Origin: Microscillaceae bacterium
Lineage (GTDB): Bacteria > Bacteroidota > Bacteroidia > Cytophagales > Microscillaceae
Direction: 5' to 3'
Length of the DNA stretch: 7,721 bases
NCBI GenBank assembly: GCA_003449595.1
Contig: DMHB01000162.1
Location: forward strand, 1 to 7,721
Shown: one piece after another, positions 1-6,892 of the stretch
Layout of the letters: each line of letters opens with the position of its first letter
Numbering within the stretch: position 1 is the stretch's first letter
The notes under the pieces: model-generated
Seen by the model: the letters and a program-made list of their open reading frames with translations, nothing else
Database searches by the model: none
What the model was told of the DNA's origin: nothing
Program-made: the position numbers and the translations under genes

Positions 1-66
1 GAGGCCATTTGATTTGCTGAGGTCTCGAGGTATCATGTGCCCGAACTGAAAGGATAGATCGATTTA

Positions 67-270
67 ATGCTGGTGCACTTTCAGGGTAAATATTTCATCA
101 ACAACTTGGTTTTCTATAAAGGAACTCAAAAATACGGCACTGAATATTTTACCAATTTGAAAGCATATATCGATTATGTGCCTTTCCAGTTGTTAGGCTA
201 TTGTGAAGCCACCACCGAACTCGACAGCACGATCGAAACCAGTACCATTTTCAAAATAGCGCCTAAATAG
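67..270 (+). CDS. Small hypothetical protein, or 3' remnant of a decayed gene
   Basis: This is a 67-codon frame ending in TAG. I do not recognise the product. The predicted protein has many aromatic residues (several Tyr and Phe), one Cys near residue 46, no signal peptide and no membrane segment. Codon choice resembles the confirmed genes in the window, so the frame looks truly coding. The ATG at 67 is the first start after an in-frame TAG at 55-57. A weak AAAGGA lies at 49-54, about 12 bases upstream, which is rather far for a ribosome binding site. Upstream of that stop the same frame still reads like protein (11 residues or so of FAEVSRYHVPELKG character) until a second stop at 10-12. This suggests that the frame could be the C-terminal end of a gene broken by nonsense mutations, rather than a complete small gene. 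Function is unknown, and whether it is intact or a pseudogene is undecided. Confidence 0.4.
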   Translation: MLVHFQGKYFINNLVFYKGTQKYGTEYFTNLKAYIDYVPFQLLGYCEATTELDSTIETSTIFKIAPK

Positions 271-554
271 AACCCCCATCGGTTGCACACAAGTATGCCC
301 CATTGATTGAGGAGTTTGTAGAGATTGTATGTATTTCCTATTTTGCGGCCATAACCTGCAACAAGGGCTACATAATGCCTCCGAAGTGTAATCTATTATC
401 AGCCGAAAGAAGGGGGCTATCCACCAATGAAGGACAGTTATACCAACCTGCGTTATCTCCGGCAATCTCAAGCATATAATCTATAACCTGCTATATCCTA
501 TTTTTAGCAGAAATTACGTTATCAGTTCATTAGTTTCAACGGCATACAATACCT
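271..554. other. Intergenic stretch without a convincing feature
   Basis: These 284 bases lie between the small upstream frame and the start of the giant gene. No frame here is long or gene-like on either strand, and I see no tRNA, no hairpin followed by a T-run and no direct-repeat array. A promoter for the downstream gene should lie near the right end. The best candidate -7 box is TAGTTTCA at 531-538, with a T-rich element (TTTTTAG, 501-507) upstream. It matches the Bacteroidota consensus (TTTG, about 19 bases, TAnnTTTG) poorly, so I do not call it as a site. Confidence 0.5.
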
Positions 555-635
555 ATGGAAGCACAAAAAAAACGCTCATGGTCGAAAGCTTTGCTGGGCT
601 TTTGCTTATGGTTAGGCATTTCAACCGGTTTCGCA
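555..635 (+). other. Signal peptide coding segment of the giant protein
   Basis: Residues 1-27 show a classic Sec/SPI signal. There are charged residues Lys5, Lys6, Arg7 and Lys11, then a hydrophobic run of about 15 residues containing Leu, Phe, Trp and Ile, then a small-residue exit (Ser23, Thr24, Gly25, Phe26, Ala27). Gly at -3 and Ala at -1, followed by Gln28, match the FAQ-type cut frequently seen in Bacteroidota secreted proteins. Cys17 is preceded by LGF, which does not fit a lipobox. Confidence 0.85.
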
Positions 636-3600
636 CAAACTTTTCCTGAAAACCCCGACGATTTTATTACTCATATTCAAACATTTCTGACCAATACAAA
701 TAACGATCGGGCCATATTGGTAGCTGAAAGTTTTAGTGGTGTGTGGGGCGGCATTTCCCTCGAAAGGCAGACCCGCATTATCCAGATATGTAAAGCGATG
801 TCGAAAAGAGGAGGAAAACCCTCACAAGAGTTTGCAGCCTTTTTTTCGGCCTTGGCCAGTGGCATAAGCCAAAATAGCCTAAACGAAGACCAGTTCGACA
901 ACCTGTTGTATGCTACCGAAGAAATGCTGAAAATGTATCAAGGCATTGTATTGACCCATTATTTTCAGCGCTTAGATAGTTTTTTTAGCTCTCAAGCCAT
1001 TTTTTATAGTCCTACCAACCGGATGTACCTCATAGGAGGCACTTACAGCATCGATTTCATTACAGTAGATATGGCCGATGCTGAAAATGGATTACTCGCC
1101 GACACCACAGGCTTGCAAACCGAGATACCGTATGAATGGCGTGGGGCTGTGTTCCGGTTCAATGGGGTAGATGTGATGATGGCTTCTACTTTCGACTCGC
1201 TACAATTGCGAAGCACTTCGGGGGTTTATCTGATGGCACAAGATATTTTCATCGGCAATGGTGGCAATGTGGATTGGGCTAATATTTATGTGTTCAATAA
1301 AGTAAAAAACGACTTGGGCGAAACAATCTTAGAGGTAAAAAAAGAATATGAAGATTTTGCCGAAGGAACAGCCACTTGCGATATTTATACCTATCTCATA
1401 CAAGCGCCCCGAGGAAGAATCCGTTCCAACACTGCTACCTTGGTATATGGGCCTTATTTCAGTGGGTCAACACACGGAAAATTTGAGCATATCTCGGTAC
1501 AAAGACGGGGTAGTAAGGCCAACCCTATAGCTGACTACCCTAAGTTTGAGTCGTTCGACGAAGTACACTTAGATAATTTAGGCGACAAAGTATTTTACCA
1601 AGGGGGCTTTACCCTGCAAGGTCGGCAAGGATTTGGCACCCCTACCGGGAAAAAGTGGGGCACTTTTGGGGCTAAGCGTGCAGGAGAGCAGGCCATTTTT
1701 AATGTGCGTAGTAAAAAATTTGCTATCAATGACTCAACCGTTACTTGCGACAATTCTAAGTTTTCGATTTATTTGGGTGGTGGCAAAGATTCAATCTACC
1801 ACACTTCTGTGGATATGATCTACAAAAAACAAACTTCGGAAATCGAAATGATTCGCAGCAGGTTTGGCACCAGAAAACATACTCCCTTCATCAATACCCA
1901 CCACAAATACTACATTGATGCCGATATTATGCGCTATAATCTAAGCGCCGATAGCTTGGATATGTATATGAATACCATCACCGACTCCTTGTTGTCGGTC
2001 AATTTTGAATCATTTGGTTTTTTTGACTTAGAGCGGTTTGAAACCTTGGCTGGCACTTATGGTTTTCATCCGATTAAGTTGTTGGATCGGTACAAAAAAG
2101 GACGTGATACAACCGCCTTTTCTGTGCGGGAATTGGCCTCCTATTATCAAAAAAGCGAAAACGAAATACGCGGAATGGCACTCGATTTGATGCGCATAGG
2201 CTATGCCGATTATGACGAGACCAACGATATGGTCATTGTAACCCCCCGCACTTTGCACGCCGTAAAAGCTGAAAACTTTCAACTGACTGCCGAAAATGTA
2301 AATGCCGAAAATTTAGAAGAATATCGCGAAGGACTACCGATTTATCCTGAACACTTGCGCTACCGGAACGCAACGGATCAAATCCGCTACAACGAGTATG
2401 ATTATGACGATATTTTTATACGCTCGTTTGCCGGAAAAGATAAACGACCCAATGCCAGCATGAACCTCTACCAAAATGAACTCATCATCCGAGGCATCGA
2501 CTCATTTGCGGTCAGCAAAAACCTGAATGTGTTTATTCGCCCCAAGGGCAACAAAGAAATTCACGTCTTTGAAGGCATACAAGGAGGCCACATTTATATG
2601 CCAGCCAGCCAAGTAGATGTAGGAAATATTACGTTTGTGGGAAAGGAGTTTTTCCTTAACTACGACGATTTTGTGCTGGATATGCCTTTGATTGAAAATA
2701 TGTTTTTTATCGTTCGCGACAGCACCGGCCAACCCCGCCGCGACAGCACCGGCCAAGTGATGCGCTATGGGGCTGAAATCAAGTTTGGCGATGCCGGTAC
2801 GATGGCCATCAACGACCACAACAATAAATCGGGGCTTAAGCAGGGCACCGTTTCCAGCTATGAGGCCGGGGCTTTGGTAGAACACGAAGGCGATTTTTAT
2901 GCCTCCTATCCCAAAGTAGATATTCCGGAAGGGGGGTATGTCAACTTCAACACGCCCATCCGTGCCGGTAATTCGTATGACTCCTCCAGGGTGCAGTTTA
3001 GAATGCCTACCATCAAGTTAGATAGTTTATACCTCAAAGACCCTGTTTTCCCGGGAATTTTTAACTCCAATATCTTTCATCCGTTCAACGAAAAACTCAT
3101 CGGTTTGCCCGATGGCACTATGGGTTTTATTCATAGCCCTACCACCCCAACTTATACTTTATATCCCGATTTATCGATTGCCTCGACTGAAGCAGGTCGC
3201 GAACTGGCTCCTGAAGAAGCCACCATTTACCCCGCCGAAAGTCCTGTAAAAGGCGCTGTGTTGGACTTTAAAGGAAATAAGCTGTTTATGAACAAAAAAG
3301 GGCTTTTTTGTAGAGGCGAAATCAGTTATTTGACCACCACCATCAATACCGACTATCGCTATTTGTTTACACCTGATTATGTCAGTGCCGACACGGTGAG
3401 TTTTGTAACCAAAGAAGGTCCCGCCGGCGAAGGCAGTTTCCCTGAAGCTTTTGGAGCAGACAACAAGATGCTTTGGTATGCCCAATTGGACAGCCTATTG
3501 CTCAACAACAGCGGGCCGCTTGAAAACCTATTGCCCGACGAGAACTACGAAGAAAACTATAAAAAAATGCTGATCACTTTGTATGGCTCTACCACACCGG

Positions 3601-5888
3601 TAGCCTTCAAAGGAACGGCTATTATTCAGAAAGAAGGTTTTTATGGAGATGGGCAAGCCATCCGGCGCGATTTTGAAATATTCTCTTTGGACTCACAAAA
3701 ACCAATCATATTTGAACCAGCGCAAATTGAGTCGCAAGCCGTCGAATTTAAAATATACTCTGTTGAGCGCGACCCCTACAACCCCGACCCCGGTTTTTAC
3801 AATAGCAACCCACCACTGCTACAAGGTAACTACGTGGACGTAATCTTTGACCTTATAACCGGTAGTGCTTTTGCACAAGCCAACGAAGCCGTGCGCGGAG
3901 TCGATTATATTGCTTTTGAATATCCCTTTGCCCAATATAAAACCAACATCCAGACGGCTACTTATGACGCACAACGCAAGCAGATTTCGATGCAAGGCGA
4001 TGAAACATCTGTGTTCAGCGAAACCAAATTCGGCGCCGGCTCTTATGACCAACGCGACCTTAGTTTCAAGGGAACTGAAGCCTACTACGACATCAATAAT
4101 TTGGTGCTCGAAATCAAAGGTGTGCCCGAGGTGCGCTCGGCAGATGCCAGCATCATCCCCGACTCCAACAAGGTGCGTATCTTGGCAGGAGCCAATATGG
4201 ATACACTTTACAATGCAAAATTGACCATTGATACCTTAGGCCGCTACCATAGCCTAACCGACGGCACTATTAAAATCAATAACCGGATTGAGTTTTCCGG
4301 CGATGCTACCTACCGTTTTGTCAATGTAAACAGTGATACCTTTAAGATCAAATTCAACGATTTCGTATTGGCACGCGAAGACACCCTACGCGACGTACAA
4401 TCGCTTAAATACCAAGCTGTAAAAGAAAGCAAGGAAAAGAAAAATGAACTGCTGAGCGACAACGAATTGACAGAATCCCAAAAAGAAAAATTGGCCAAGA
4501 AACAAGCGCTCGATGCTCAAAAAGAAGAAGAACGGCAGGCATCACAAAGAAATAAAACCGACGATGGAGGAAAAGGGAAGAAAGATAAAAACCTTGTTTC
4601 TGCCGACGATTTGCGTAAACGAATGCTCTTGACCGATCGGTTTGTAACCGTAGCCACAGGGCCTGTCGATGAGAAAGACAATTTCTATATCACGACCAAT
4701 ATCTTGTTCAAGGGTGATGTAATTATGTACGGAAACAAGAAAAACCTTTCGGTGAATGGATACATCAAAATGGACTTGCGCAGTGGCAAAGGTTTCGATA
4801 GTTGGATTCCTTACCGCCGTTCGGCCAGCGATGCGCTCTTAGATATTCCAGAAAAATTTGAAGTAGATAACCAGATCATCACTTCAGGGCTTCATTTCTC
4901 TACCAATAGTTATGAGCCTTATGCGTCTTTCTTTTCGCCTAAGCGCAACAAAGCTGATGATGACGTGTTTTTGGCCAGTGGCGAAGTTTCAGTAGATGAT
5001 AAAACCAAAGAATTTACCATCGTATCCTCTGACAAACGGATGGGGCGCACCATTACCGGCAACAAACTTACTTTCAACGATAGGGACGGAACGATTGAAT
5101 GTACAGGGAAGTTTAACTTCTTCAACAAGCCTTATAGCGATTATTTACAAATGGCGGGCGATGCTGAAATCTCAAGCAATGATCAGATTTATTTATTTAA
5201 TGCACTGATGATGTGCAAGTTCCCCATACCTGCTAAGTCAGGAGTAACGATGGCCAGCAGCATTGCTGCCCAAAACAGTGATAAGGTGAATTTGGATATC
5301 AAACTCGATAAAACTTCTGCCCTTACACAACGCATTGGCGAGGTAATAGGCGAGAAAGACATCAAGAAATATTTTGACAATAAGAAAGCCGGCAAAATTA
5401 CAGAAGCATCTTCCGACTTGGCGCAGTCGTTTGTGCTTTCTTCGGTTGACCTAACCTACAACGCCGAGTTTAACGCTTACTACAGCACCGGAAAATTAAA
5501 GCTGTTTAGTGTGTTCGATAAAATATTGAATATCGAAGTACCCGGATTTGTAGAAATTCGCAAAAACCCTTCAGAAGCAGGTTATACAGTATATTTTGAA
5601 AGTGGTAGCGATTGGTACTATTTCGATATTACCAAAAACATTCTTTCGATGGGGTCTTCCAACACGGCAATTATGGCCGGTATCAAAGAAACCAAGAACC
5701 CCAAAGAAGACGAAATTTCCATCAAGTTGGCTGGTATTGCTGAAAAGGAAATCTTCACCAGCAAGTATGAAGCTTTCTATGGAAGCTTGCCCCCGGTAAA
5801 AATCAAGAAGGGGGATGAAAAAATCATCGAGGACGACAAAACAAAACCTAAGAAAGACGACAAGAAAAAAGACGAAGACGACAAATAA
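555..5888 (+). CDS. Giant exported beta-rich protein of unknown function (1777 aa)
   Basis: One unbroken frame of 1777 codons. An in-frame TAG at 531-533 leaves ATG 555 as the only reasonable start. Residues 1-27 form a Sec signal peptide: a basic start (KKR at 5-7), a hydrophobic core (about 12-26), and a probable cut after Ala27 in GFA|Q. No lipobox is visible, so a lipoprotein is unlikely. Residues about 30-135 look helical. Most of the remainder, to about 1745, is made of short alternating polar/hydrophobic strands with Gly/Asn/Asp turns. This style recalls the stacked strands of OstA/LptA-like periplasmic proteins, but I see no diagnostic motif and make no functional assignment. Interruptions are a helix-rich segment at about 522-570, a duplicated RDSTGQ at 721-734, a charged linker at about 1287-1349 and a Lys/Asp tail at 1749-1777. 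There is no TonB box, no membrane helix after the signal and no recognisable type IX secretion C-terminal domain. It is probably periplasmic or attached to the outer membrane (inference). Gene reality is very secure; the function is unknown. Confidence 0.93.
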   Translation: MEAQKKRSWSKALLGFCLWLGISTGFAQTFPENPDDFITHIQTFLTNTNNDRAILVAESFSGVWGGISLERQTRIIQICKAMSKRGGKPSQEFAAFFSALASGISQNSLNEDQFDNLLYATEEMLKMYQGIVLTHYFQRLDSFFSSQAIFYSPTNRMYLIGGTYSIDFITVDMADAENGLLADTTGLQTEIPYEWRGAVFRFNGVDVMMASTFDSLQLRSTSGVYLMAQDIFIGNGGNVDWANIYVFNKVKNDLGETILEVKKEYEDFAEGTATCDIYTYLIQAPRGRIRSNTATLVYGPYFSGSTHGKFEHISVQRRGSKANPIADYPKFESFDEVHLDNLGDKVFYQGGFTLQGRQGFGTPTGKKWGTFGAKRAGEQAIFNVRSKKFAINDSTVTCDNSKFSIYLGGGKDSIYHTSVDMIYKKQTSEIEMIRSRFGTRKHTPFINTHHKYYIDADIMRYNLSADSLDMYMNTITDSLLSVNFESFGFFDLERFETLAGTYGFHPIKLLDRYKKGRDTTAFSVRELASYYQKSENEIRGMALDLMRIGYADYDETNDMVIVTPRTLHAVKAENFQLTAENVNAENLEEYREGLPIYPEHLRYRNATDQIRYNEYDYDDIFIRSFAGKDKRPNASMNLYQNELIIRGIDSFAVSKNLNVFIRPKGNKEIHVFEGIQGGHIYMPASQVDVGNITFVGKEFFLNYDDFVLDMPLIENMFFIVRDSTGQPRRDSTGQVMRYGAEIKFGDAGTMAINDHNNKSGLKQGTVSSYEAGALVEHEGDFYASYPKVDIPEGGYVNFNTPIRAGNSYDSSRVQFRMPTIKLDSLYLKDPVFPGIFNSNIFHPFNEKLIGLPDGTMGFIHSPTTPTYTLYPDLSIASTEAGRELAPEEATIYPAESPVKGAVLDFKGNKLFMNKKGLFCRGEISYLTTTINTDYRYLFTPDYVSADTVSFVTKEGPAGEGSFPEAFGADNKMLWYAQLDSLLLNNSGPLENLLPDENYEENYKKMLITLYGSTTPVAFKGTAIIQKEGFYGDGQAIRRDFEIFSLDSQKPIIFEPAQIESQAVEFKIYSVERDPYNPDPGFYNSNPPLLQGNYVDVIFDLITGSAFAQANEAVRGVDYIAFEYPFAQYKTNIQTATYDAQRKQISMQGDETSVFSETKFGAGSYDQRDLSFKGTEAYYDINNLVLEIKGVPEVRSADASIIPDSNKVRILAGANMDTLYNAKLTIDTLGRYHSLTDGTIKINNRIEFSGDATYRFVNVNSDTFKIKFNDFVLAREDTLRDVQSLKYQAVKESKEKKNELLSDNELTESQKEKLAKKQALDAQKEEERQASQRNKTDDGGKGKKDKNLVSADDLRKRMLLTDRFVTVATGPVDEKDNFYITTNILFKGDVIMYGNKKNLSVNGYIKMDLRSGKGFDSWIPYRRSASDALLDIPEKFEVDNQIITSGLHFSTNSYEPYASFFSPKRNKADDDVFLASGEVSVDDKTKEFTIVSSDKRMGRTITGNKLTFNDRDGTIECTGKFNFFNKPYSDYLQMAGDAEISSNDQIYLFNALMMCKFPIPAKSGVTMASSIAAQNSDKVNLDIKLDKTSALTQRIGEVIGEKDIKKYFDNKKAGKITEASSDLAQSFVLSSVDLTYNAEFNAYYSTGKLKLFSVFDKILNIEVPGFVEIRKNPSEAGYTVYFESGSDWYYFDITKNILSMGSSNTAIMAGIKETKNPKEDEISIKLAGIAEKEIFTSKYEAFYGSLPPVKIKKGDEKIIEDDKTKPKKDDKKKDEDDK
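2715..2762 (+). repeat. 24-bp in-frame tandem duplication (RDSTGQ twice)
   Basis: The 18-base block CGCGACAGCACCGGCCAA occurs at 2715-2732 and again, identically, at 2739-2756, with a period of 24 bases or eight codons. It encodes RDSTGQ at residues 721-726 and 729-734 of the giant protein. Its GC content is well above that of the surrounding sequence. Identity at the base level, not just at the protein level, points to a recent duplication. The added residues are polar and probably sit in a surface loop between strands. Confidence 0.85.
4413..4600 (+). other. Charged, probably helical or coiled-coil linker in the giant protein
   Basis: Residues about 1287-1349 are dominated by Lys, Glu, Gln and Asp with very few hydrophobics, including stretches such as KESKEKKNELL and QKEEERQASQRNK and ending in the Gly/Lys-rich DDGGKGKKDKN. 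This differs sharply from the beta-rich sequence on both sides. It most likely acts as a flexible or helical spacer between two folded parts of the protein. The domain division is an inference from composition. Confidence 0.6.
5799..5885 (+). other. Lys/Asp-rich C-terminal tail of the giant protein
   Basis: The last 29 residues (1749-1777) are almost entirely Lys, Asp and Glu with no aromatic residue. They end in the pattern KKDDKKKDEDDK followed by a TAA stop. The segment should be disordered. It does not resemble a type IX secretion sorting domain, so it argues against that export route for this protein. Confidence 0.7.
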
Positions 5889-5943
5889 TAGGCTTACTTG
5901 AAGACAATCTTAGGTATAATTTGTTGCCACATTGCTCAAAGAG

Positions 5944-5961
5944 GCTTGCTTGCAGGCGGGC
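5944..5961. repeat. Small imperfect palindrome in the spacer before plsY
   Basis: GCTTGCTTGCAGGCGGGC is centred on TGCA (5951-5954). As + strand RNA it can form seven pairs, three of them U-G wobbles. No T-run follows, so it is not a convincing terminator for the giant gene. GC-rich palindromes of this kind can be dispersed intergenic repeats, but only one copy is visible here. Confidence 0.25.
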
Positions 5962-6043
5962 AAACTAAATAGGTTGCTTTGCTGTTATGAACAATTATTA
6001 GTCTTCATGGCTCAAAGCACTTATCGAAATCTTGCCCCTCATT

Positions 6044-6073
6044 TTTGAATAACTTTCAATTATCCGTATCTTG
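6044..6073 (+). promoter_or_regulatory. Possible Bacteroidota-type promoter for plsY
   Basis: TTTG at 6044-6047 is followed by 19 bases and then TATCTTG at 6067-6073. This resembles the Bacteroidota primary sigma consensus (TTTG or TTG, about 19 bases, TAnnTTTG), except that the -7 box lacks one T. Transcription would begin near 6080, giving a leader of about 45 bases before the plsY ATG. The placement in a non-coding, AT-rich spacer fits. The imperfect -7 box keeps confidence low. Confidence 0.35.
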
Positions 6074-6126
6074 CAAAAACATTTGCAACAAACTAACACA
6101 CGCAAATTTAACCATCATCATAAATA

Positions 6127-6786
6127 ATGGATATAGTAATCATTCTTTTAGCTGCGGTTTTGGCCTATATGTTAGGCTCTATTCCTACAGCTGTTTGGTT
6201 TGGTAAGTATTATTATAGCATCGATGTGCGCGATTACGGCAGTGGTAACTCCGGAGCAACCAATACTTTCCGTGTATTAGGAAAGAAAGCAGGCATCATT
6301 GTTATGAGCATCGATATCCTCAAAGGATTCTTGGCCACTTCGTTGGCTACCGTATTAGCCGCTTATAACATCGTTTCATACGACGAATTCATTTTGTATA
6401 AACTGATATTTTATAAGCTGATTTTTGGATTTTTAGCCGTTTTGGGTCACATTTTCCCCTTCTACGAAAACTTCAAAGGAGGCAAAGGGGTGGCTACCCT
6501 CTTGGGAATGATGTTGGCCGTCGATGCAACCATCACCATCATTTGCTTAGGCGTATTCGTATTGGTACTCTTTTTATCGAAATACGTGTCCTTGGGTTCT
6601 TTATTAGCCACTTTGGCATTCCCGTTATTATTATTCATTCCTCGCTTCAAACCCGACGACCCTGTGTTGATTGTATTTGGATTTCTGATGTTTATTGTGG
6701 TAGCCATCACCCACCAGAAAAACATAGGTCGGTTGCTGCAAGGAGAAGAAAGTAGGGTAAATATTCGCCTGCGTCGCAAAAGATAG
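6127..6786 (+). CDS. plsY: Acyl-phosphate:glycerol-3-phosphate acyltransferase PlsY
   Basis: The 219-residue product is an integral inner-membrane enzyme. By family knowledge it transfers an acyl group from acyl-phosphate (made by PlsX) to the 1-position of glycerol-3-phosphate, giving lysophosphatidic acid, the first step of phospholipid synthesis. The family signatures are visible. Motif 1 is GSGNSGATNTFR at residues 38-49, preceded by GSIPTA at 17-22. Motif 2 is KGGKGVAT at 117-124. A motif-3-like YVSLGS lies at 153-158. Hydrophobic segments at about 3-25, 55-80, 96-112, 130-150, 155-172 and 178-194 fit the multi-spanning fold, and the C-terminus is Arg/Lys-rich as expected for a cytoplasmic end. 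The length is slightly above the usual 200 or so, partly because of a repeated YKLIF at 91-100. ATG 6127 gives a membrane-inserting N-terminus directly, and no Shine-Dalgarno is evident, as is common in Bacteroidota. A terminator follows 25 bases after the stop. Confidence 0.96.
   Translation: MDIVIILLAAVLAYMLGSIPTAVWFGKYYYSIDVRDYGSGNSGATNTFRVLGKKAGIIVMSIDILKGFLATSLATVLAAYNIVSYDEFILYKLIFYKLIFGFLAVLGHIFPFYENFKGGKGVATLLGMMLAVDATITIICLGVFVLVLFLSKYVSLGSLLATLAFPLLLFIPRFKPDDPVLIVFGFLMFIVVAITHQKNIGRLLQGEESRVNIRLRRKR
6397..6426 (+). repeat. 15-bp tandem duplication inside plsY (YKLIF twice)
   Basis: TATAAACTGATATTT (6397-6411) is followed directly by TATAAGCTGATTTTT (6412-6426), matching at 13 of 15 bases. 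Both units encode YKLIF, at residues 91-95 and 96-100. Both differences are at third codon positions and are silent. The repeat lies at the junction of a loop and the start of a membrane segment that leads toward motif 2. Confidence 0.85.
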
Positions 6787-6810
6787 AATATAGCTTTCAG
6801 TAGCGTAAAA

Positions 6811-6842
6811 GGTTCTAAGATTCATACTCTTAGAGCCTTTTT
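6811..6842 (+). terminator. Intrinsic terminator after plsY
   Basis: GGTTCTAAGA (6811-6820) pairs with TCTTAGAGCC (6828-6837) across a seven-base loop. This gives a ten-pair stem with one U-G wobble, and a run of five T follows at 6838-6842. It begins 25 bases after the plsY stop, which is the expected place for a Rho-independent terminator. It should separate plsY from the peptidase gene downstream. Confidence 0.88.
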
Positions 6843-6847
6843 AATTG

Positions 6848-6855
6848 TATATTTG
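6848..6855 (+). promoter_or_regulatory. Possible -7 promoter box for the M20 peptidase gene
   Basis: TATATTTG matches the Bacteroidota -7 consensus TAnnTTTG exactly and lies 37 bases before the ATG at 6893, immediately after the plsY terminator. A start site near 6862 would give a leader of about 30 bases. The expected upstream TTG element would fall at about 6822-6830, inside the terminator hairpin, and is not present, so this is only a half-supported promoter. Confidence 0.4.
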
Positions 6856-6892
6856 GCCATTCAAATTCACCATTCTTAGTTATTTGCTTCTT

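Noticed and set aside
193..471. A 92-codon - strand frame in the left intergenic region
   Set aside because: Unusually rich in Trp, Cys and Arg, overlaps the more gene-like + strand frame at 67-270, and resembles no family I know.
501..538. Promoter-like elements before the giant gene (TTTTTAG and TAGTTTCA)
   Set aside because: Neither box matches the Bacteroidota consensus well, and the implied start site would lie only about 10 bases before the ATG.
2502..2885. A 127-codon open frame on the - strand within the giant gene
   Set aside because: It lies wholly antisense to a clearly coding frame, and its composition follows from the codon pattern of the + strand gene. No recognisable motif.
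3865..4224. A 119-codon open frame on the + strand in a second frame of the giant gene
   Set aside because: Its Arg/Cys/Pro-rich composition is typical of an out-of-frame reading, and the overlapping main frame is intact throughout.
5899..6007. Inverted heptamers TGAAGAC (5899-5905) and GTCTTCA (6001-6007) bracketing the spacer after the giant gene
   Set aside because: Only seven bases, nearly 100 bases apart, with no transposase or target duplication; expected by chance.
5934..6017. Direct repeat GCTCAAAG at 5934-5941 and 6010-6017
   Set aside because: Eight bases, two copies, no regular spacing or further similarity; too short to be meaningful.
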